Assembly (NCBI GenBank): GCA_029933115.1
Contig: JAOZOT010000151.1
Coordinates: 1 to 7,989, forward strand
Direction: 5' to 3'
From: Anaerolineae bacterium
GTDB taxonomy: Bacteria > Chloroflexota > Anaerolineae > E26-bin7
Length of the DNA stretch: 7,989 bases
Below are positions 6,501 to 7,989 of the stretch, piece by piece (positions within the stretch are counted from its first letter, which is position 1; each line of letters begins with the position of its first letter). Both the position numbers and the translations under genes were made by a program. A model generated the notes under the pieces. The model had not been told where the DNA came from and ran no database searches. It saw only the letters and a program-made list of their open reading frames with translations.

Positions 6501-7753
6501 GTGTCCTTTGACTCTTCAGTGGAATAGTACCTTGGCTCGCGGCCGACGTCGTTGACCAGCAGAGGTTCGCCGCTGTATGCCACCCAGCCGCAGATTCCCT
6601 CCTGGCCGATCTTGAGCCGCAGGCCTATCAGGGTCTCATCAAAGGGGCCGGCCCCAGCCCTCATGACAAGCTCATCGCTCTCGGCCTCGACCATGAAGAT
6701 GCTGGTGTAATAGTAGCCGAAGGTCTCTCCAATCATGCGGACTACCTGAGACAGCAGTTCATCCAGGTCCAGGATAGAGGCAATTTTCTGGGTGATTCCG
6801 GCCAGCAACTCCAATTGGGTGGTCCTCTTGCGCTCCTGCTCGTAGATGCGGGCGTTTTCGATGGCCACGGCAGCCTGATTGGCAAAGGCGGTCAGCAGAG
6901 GAAGCTGGTCGCGGAATGTGCCGGGACGCAGGCTGTGCAGGTAGAGCACGCCCAGCAGGCGGTCTTTGGCCACCAGCGGCAAGCCCACGAACGACTTGAT
7001 GCCCGCCTTTACAATGAGTGGATTGGCCATGCACGGCGCCCCGTTAGACGGTCTGGGCTTTACCAGGCCGTCCTCGCCGATGTCATCCACGACTGCCGGC
7101 TGACGCGAACGGACGATCCACTGGGTGAACCCTTCGGCTCTGACGCGGTGTTCTATGCGCGGTACACCGGGCAGGTATTCGGCGCTCCGGCTCAATTTGC
7201 CTTTCTCGTCCACCAGTATTACGCTGGCATAGTCCGAAGCGGCCACCTCGCCGGCCAGGGAGACGATCTCGGCCAGCACCTGGTCGAGTTCAAGAGAGGC
7301 GGCTACAGCTTGAGAAGCCCGGCTCAAGCTGGCCAACTGTTTCAGCCGGCGCTCCAATGCTCTCTCTGCCTGCTTGCGTCCGATGGCATGGCGGATGGAG
7401 TGTACCAGCAGGTTGCTATCCATTTGCTCTTTGGCCAGATAATCCTGCGCTCCCTCCTGTATCGCTTTCACGGCCAGTTCCTCGTCCTCAAGCTCGGTCA
7501 ACACCACAATCGGCACCTGCGGCGCCTGAGCTTGCATTTTGGCGAGAGTGTCAAGCCCCTGGCTGTCGGGCAGCGAGAGGTTCAACAAGACCACGTCTAT
7601 CTCTCCCTCAGCCAGGCGCTCCAGCCCGGTCGAGAGCCGGTCGGCGCACTCCAGCTCAAAACTGGCACCTTTCGCTTCAGCCAGCATCTCCCGGATCAGA
7701 CGGGTGTCTTCGGGTTTATCTTCCACCAGCAGAACCTTGGGTGTATCGTTCAT
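3542..7753 (-). CDS. Giant soluble sensor kinase, pseudo-REC + six GAF + HisKA-HATPase
   Basis: A 1403-aa kinase with no membrane segment, so cytoplasmic. The receiver (about 5-125) keeps E11-D12, T86 and K108, but the phosphoacceptor position is Asn: LLNLSLPDS has N58 (codon AAC, 7582-7580) where the family has Asp. It is probably not phosphorylated by the usual route. Six GAF domains follow (about 138-302, 315-470, 480-638, 648-804, 812-972, 980-1139), each ending in an (I/V)ENA-like helix. The kinase core has H1176 in AHEINNPL, an HPK4 or NtrB-like H box, N-box N1285/N1289, G1 DTGTG (1337-1341), an F box DPFFTTK (1352-1358) and G2 GQGTGLGL (1361-1368). The catalytic set is complete, so it should be an active kinase. 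The start is supported by GAGG six bases upstream and by receiver strand 1 at residues 6-10. A flexible insertion at 1307-1327 interrupts the ATPase. GAF ligands cannot be deduced. The partner may be the NtrC-like receiver of the next gene. Confidence 0.96.
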   Translation of the reverse strand: MNDTPKVLLVEDKPEDTRLIREMLAEAKGASFELECADRLSTGLERLAEGEIDVVLLNLSLPDSQGLDTLAKMQAQAPQVPIVVLTELEDEELAVKAIQEGAQDYLAKEQMDSNLLVHSIRHAIGRKQAERALERRLKQLASLSRASQAVAASLELDQVLAEIVSLAGEVAASDYASVILVDEKGKLSRSAEYLPGVPRIEHRVRAEGFTQWIVRSRQPAVVDDIGEDGLVKPRPSNGAPCMANPLIVKAGIKSFVGLPLVAKDRLLGVLYLHSLRPGTFRDQLPLLTAFANQAAVAIENARIYEQERKRTTQLELLAGITQKIASILDLDELLSQVVRMIGETFGYYYTSIFMVEAESDELVMRAGAGPFDETLIGLRLKIGQEGICGWVAYSGEPLLVNDVGREPRYYSTEESKDTRSELAVPIKLKGEVIGVLDVQSVELGAFSQDDVSILQTLADQLAVAVENARLYQNERRRTAQLSVVNQVARQAASILDLEQLLQETVAAIQQRFNYYHVGLFLLDETAGELAMGAIAGGFEEVAPPDYRQAIGEGIIGRAAETGQLLLANDVSREPRYIKPGFIEESPTKAELCVPLKLAGQVIGVLDIQSTQLNAFDETDLMAMETLAGQIAVAIENAGLYQEAVRRLEETETFSAVTTALTRSLGLDQVLQTIVDSAIRLIPASTNGVLHLVDKARGELVPRATSTPGGNIKEKLGMSIGEGIAGFVVQEKRALNVPNVEENPRFLATDNPIKSLLVAPLLIGGDCIGTLSLNSDQAEAFSADDEQLLMTLAAQAAVAVRNAQLHQAVQRRVEELVFLNQVGRVVTSSLNLEQVLTAVMEATVLMLGTEAGSVLLLDEESRELVFETVVGPQSSKIKGLRLPPDMGIAGWVARTGQLLLVPDVRENPHFYPDIDETIGFITRSLLAIPLKVRGKIIGVIEAVNKTEGDFDQADAALLSSMARWAAIAIENARLFAETQRHFVEMIALHDISLEITARLEMPELLKSIMERAVGLLRADAGGVYLYDREREELRLIVGYNYTEKYTGVILKPGEGMAGKVFQTGEPFIVDDYRIWEGRAPVFEADQPFTAMLGVPLRWQERVIGALVINADTQKRTFSQNDVWLATLLANQATIAIENARLYKELQDQMEELKQTQAQLIQSAKLAAVGELAAGVAHEINNPLTSIIGFTRLLLRELDDDNPMKGDLEIIDREAARTKAIVRSLLDFARQREPQLKPADVNEVVQSTMALIYPQAKSAQVTIKESYDDTLPLISLDTDQMKQVFLNIMINAIQAMPDGGELKVVTAYRPQVQSPGDSTGLRPAGETGSLDCVAVEFHDTGTGISAEELPRIFDPFFTTKEVGQGTGLGLSISYGIVQSHGGWIEVESEVGRGSTFTVMLPVQDG
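4331..7342 (-). repeat. Six tandem GAF modules with a period of about 167 codons
   Basis: The conserved Asn of the (I/V)EN helix closing each module is at residues 300, 467, 636, 801, 970 and 1137. The intervals are 167, 169, 165, 169 and 167 residues, about 0.5 kb each. Modules 2 and 3 are the most alike, sharing LL(V/A)NDV-REPRY and E(L/A)-(A/C)VP(I/L)KL-G-VIGVLD-QS, which points to recent duplication. Module 5 carries NK-TEGDF-QAD (943-953), resembling the NK-F-D motif of cyclic-nucleotide GAF domains. The near-constant period suggests one continuous helical spine through the array. Confidence 0.85.
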
Positions 7754-7880
7754 TTCTTTCCTCGATGATTGGGATAGGGCAACGGCTCAGTGCTATCAAC
7801 GTGGAAGGGGAGCGAGGGCCAAGGGGCGCTTCTCATACTCCCCGGGGATTTGCTGCACGATCCCACGATGGCGATGTCTT
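7754..7880 (-). other. Leader region of the large kinase
   Basis: If transcription starts about seven bases past the -10 box, the untranslated leader is roughly 125 nt. It ends in GAGG (7763-7760), six bases before the ATG, which is an adequate ribosome site. A short direct repeat, cacgat-cc-cacgat, lies at 7856-7869 close to the predicted start site. A ccccgggg palindrome lies near 7840-7847. I see no known riboswitch fold and no convincing gene here. Confidence 0.4.
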
Positions 7881-7886
7881 GTGTAT

Positions 7887-7913
7887 ATTATACCATAATT
7901 TCCGGGTGGTCAC
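7887..7913 (-). promoter_or_regulatory. Extended -10 promoter of the large kinase
   Basis: On the minus strand TGG-TATAAT occupies 7895-7887, a perfect -10 hexamer preceded by the TGn extension. A 4/6 -35 candidate, GTGACC (7913-7908), sits 15 bases upstream. That spacing is short, but an extended -10 tolerates a poor -35. The box stands out as an AT-rich island in GC-rich DNA and points at the kinase start 134 bases downstream. It is the best housekeeping-type promoter in the window and may drive all three genes, subject to read-through of the intergenic hairpins. Confidence 0.65.
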
Positions 7914-7931
7914 CTTCCTGAGTAGGGTGTT

Positions 7932-7959
7932 TCAGCCCGAACGTCAACGTTCGGGCTGA
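7932..7959. repeat. 28-bp near-perfect palindrome tcagcccgaacgt-ca-acgttcgggctga
   Basis: Two perfect 13-bp arms (7932-7944, 7947-7959) flank a 2-base centre. It lies just upstream of the kinase promoter. It could be a terminator or mRNA-end hairpin of a gene outside the window, a REP-like element, or an operator. No T-tract follows on either strand, which argues against a standard terminator. Confidence 0.75.
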
Positions 7960-7967
7960 GCGGTGCA

Positions 7968-7985
7968 AGCGTGCTGAAGCACGCT
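7968..7985. repeat. Short palindrome agcgtgct-ga-agcacgct
   Basis: Two perfect 8-bp arms around a ga centre lie eight bases beyond the larger palindrome. Arm-ga-arm is the same design as aacgact-ga-agtcgtt at 3403-3418, which suggests the same class of element. The repeat cluster probably continues past the right window edge. Confidence 0.6.
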
Positions 7986-7989
7986 CGTT

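Noticed and set aside
3542..7753. Bilin-binding (phytochrome or cyanobacteriochrome) function for the GAF domains
   Set aside because: The few Cys residues (C241, C388, C592, C766) are not in a recognisable chromophore-binding context, and there is no PHY domain.
6815..7768. Long open frame on the plus strand antisense to the giant kinase (317 codons), with similar ones at 5066-6001 and 3995-4885
   Set aside because: They mirror the GAF repeats of the minus-strand gene, are rich in His, Gln and Gly with no recognisable domain, and lie fully inside a gene with complete domain content.
1..7989. CRISPR array, tRNA or rRNA
   Set aside because: No regularly spaced direct repeats, cloverleaf pattern or conserved rRNA segment was seen. 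The regular 0.5-kb period in the large gene is protein-domain repetition.

Overview
The window holds three complete protein genes, all on the minus strand and all parts of two-component signalling. It also holds unusually repeat-rich intergenic DNA. In transcription order (right to left) the genes are: a very large soluble histidine kinase with an N-terminal receiver and six tandem GAF domains (7753 to 3542, 1403 aa); a second soluble receiver-headed kinase with two GAF domains (3269 to 1098, 723 aa); and an OmpR/PhoB-type DNA-binding response regulator (1002 to 259, 247 aa). No tRNA, rRNA, CRISPR array, transposase or phage gene was seen.

The likely source is a member of the Chloroflexota, perhaps Anaerolineae-like and environmental or metagenomic. 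This is inferred from the GC-rich coding sequence, the style of the multi-GAF kinases, the form of the response-regulator DNA-binding domain, and many short intergenic palindromes of a kind I associate with that phylum. There is no phylogenetic marker gene, so the assignment is tentative.

Layout: 1-44 looks like the edge of an imperfect inverted repeat. Positions 45-258 are GC-rich DNA downstream of the regulator with no supported gene. Between the regulator and the second kinase (1003-1097) there is a strong Shine-Dalgarno, an operator-like 12-bp palindrome and a terminator-like hairpin that contains the stop codon of the second kinase. The 272-bp gap between the two kinases (3270-3541) carries a 115-bp composite inverted repeat flanked by two copies of a different 15-bp palindrome. 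Upstream of the large kinase (7754-7989) are a good extended -10 promoter and, at the window edge, two further perfect hairpins.

Working model (inference): the large kinase has an AHEINNPL-type H box, the class usually paired with NtrC-like receivers. Its own receiver has Asn in place of the phosphoacceptor Asp. The second kinase begins with an intact NtrC-like receiver and ends in a SHELRTPL-type kinase, the class usually paired with OmpR/PhoB regulators, and such a regulator is the third gene. The locus could therefore be a linear cascade: six-GAF sensor kinase, then the receiver of the second kinase, then its kinase core, then the DNA-binding regulator, all in the cytoplasm. No Hpt domain is present, so the middle step would be phosphorylation-controlled kinase activity and not a classical four-step phosphorelay.
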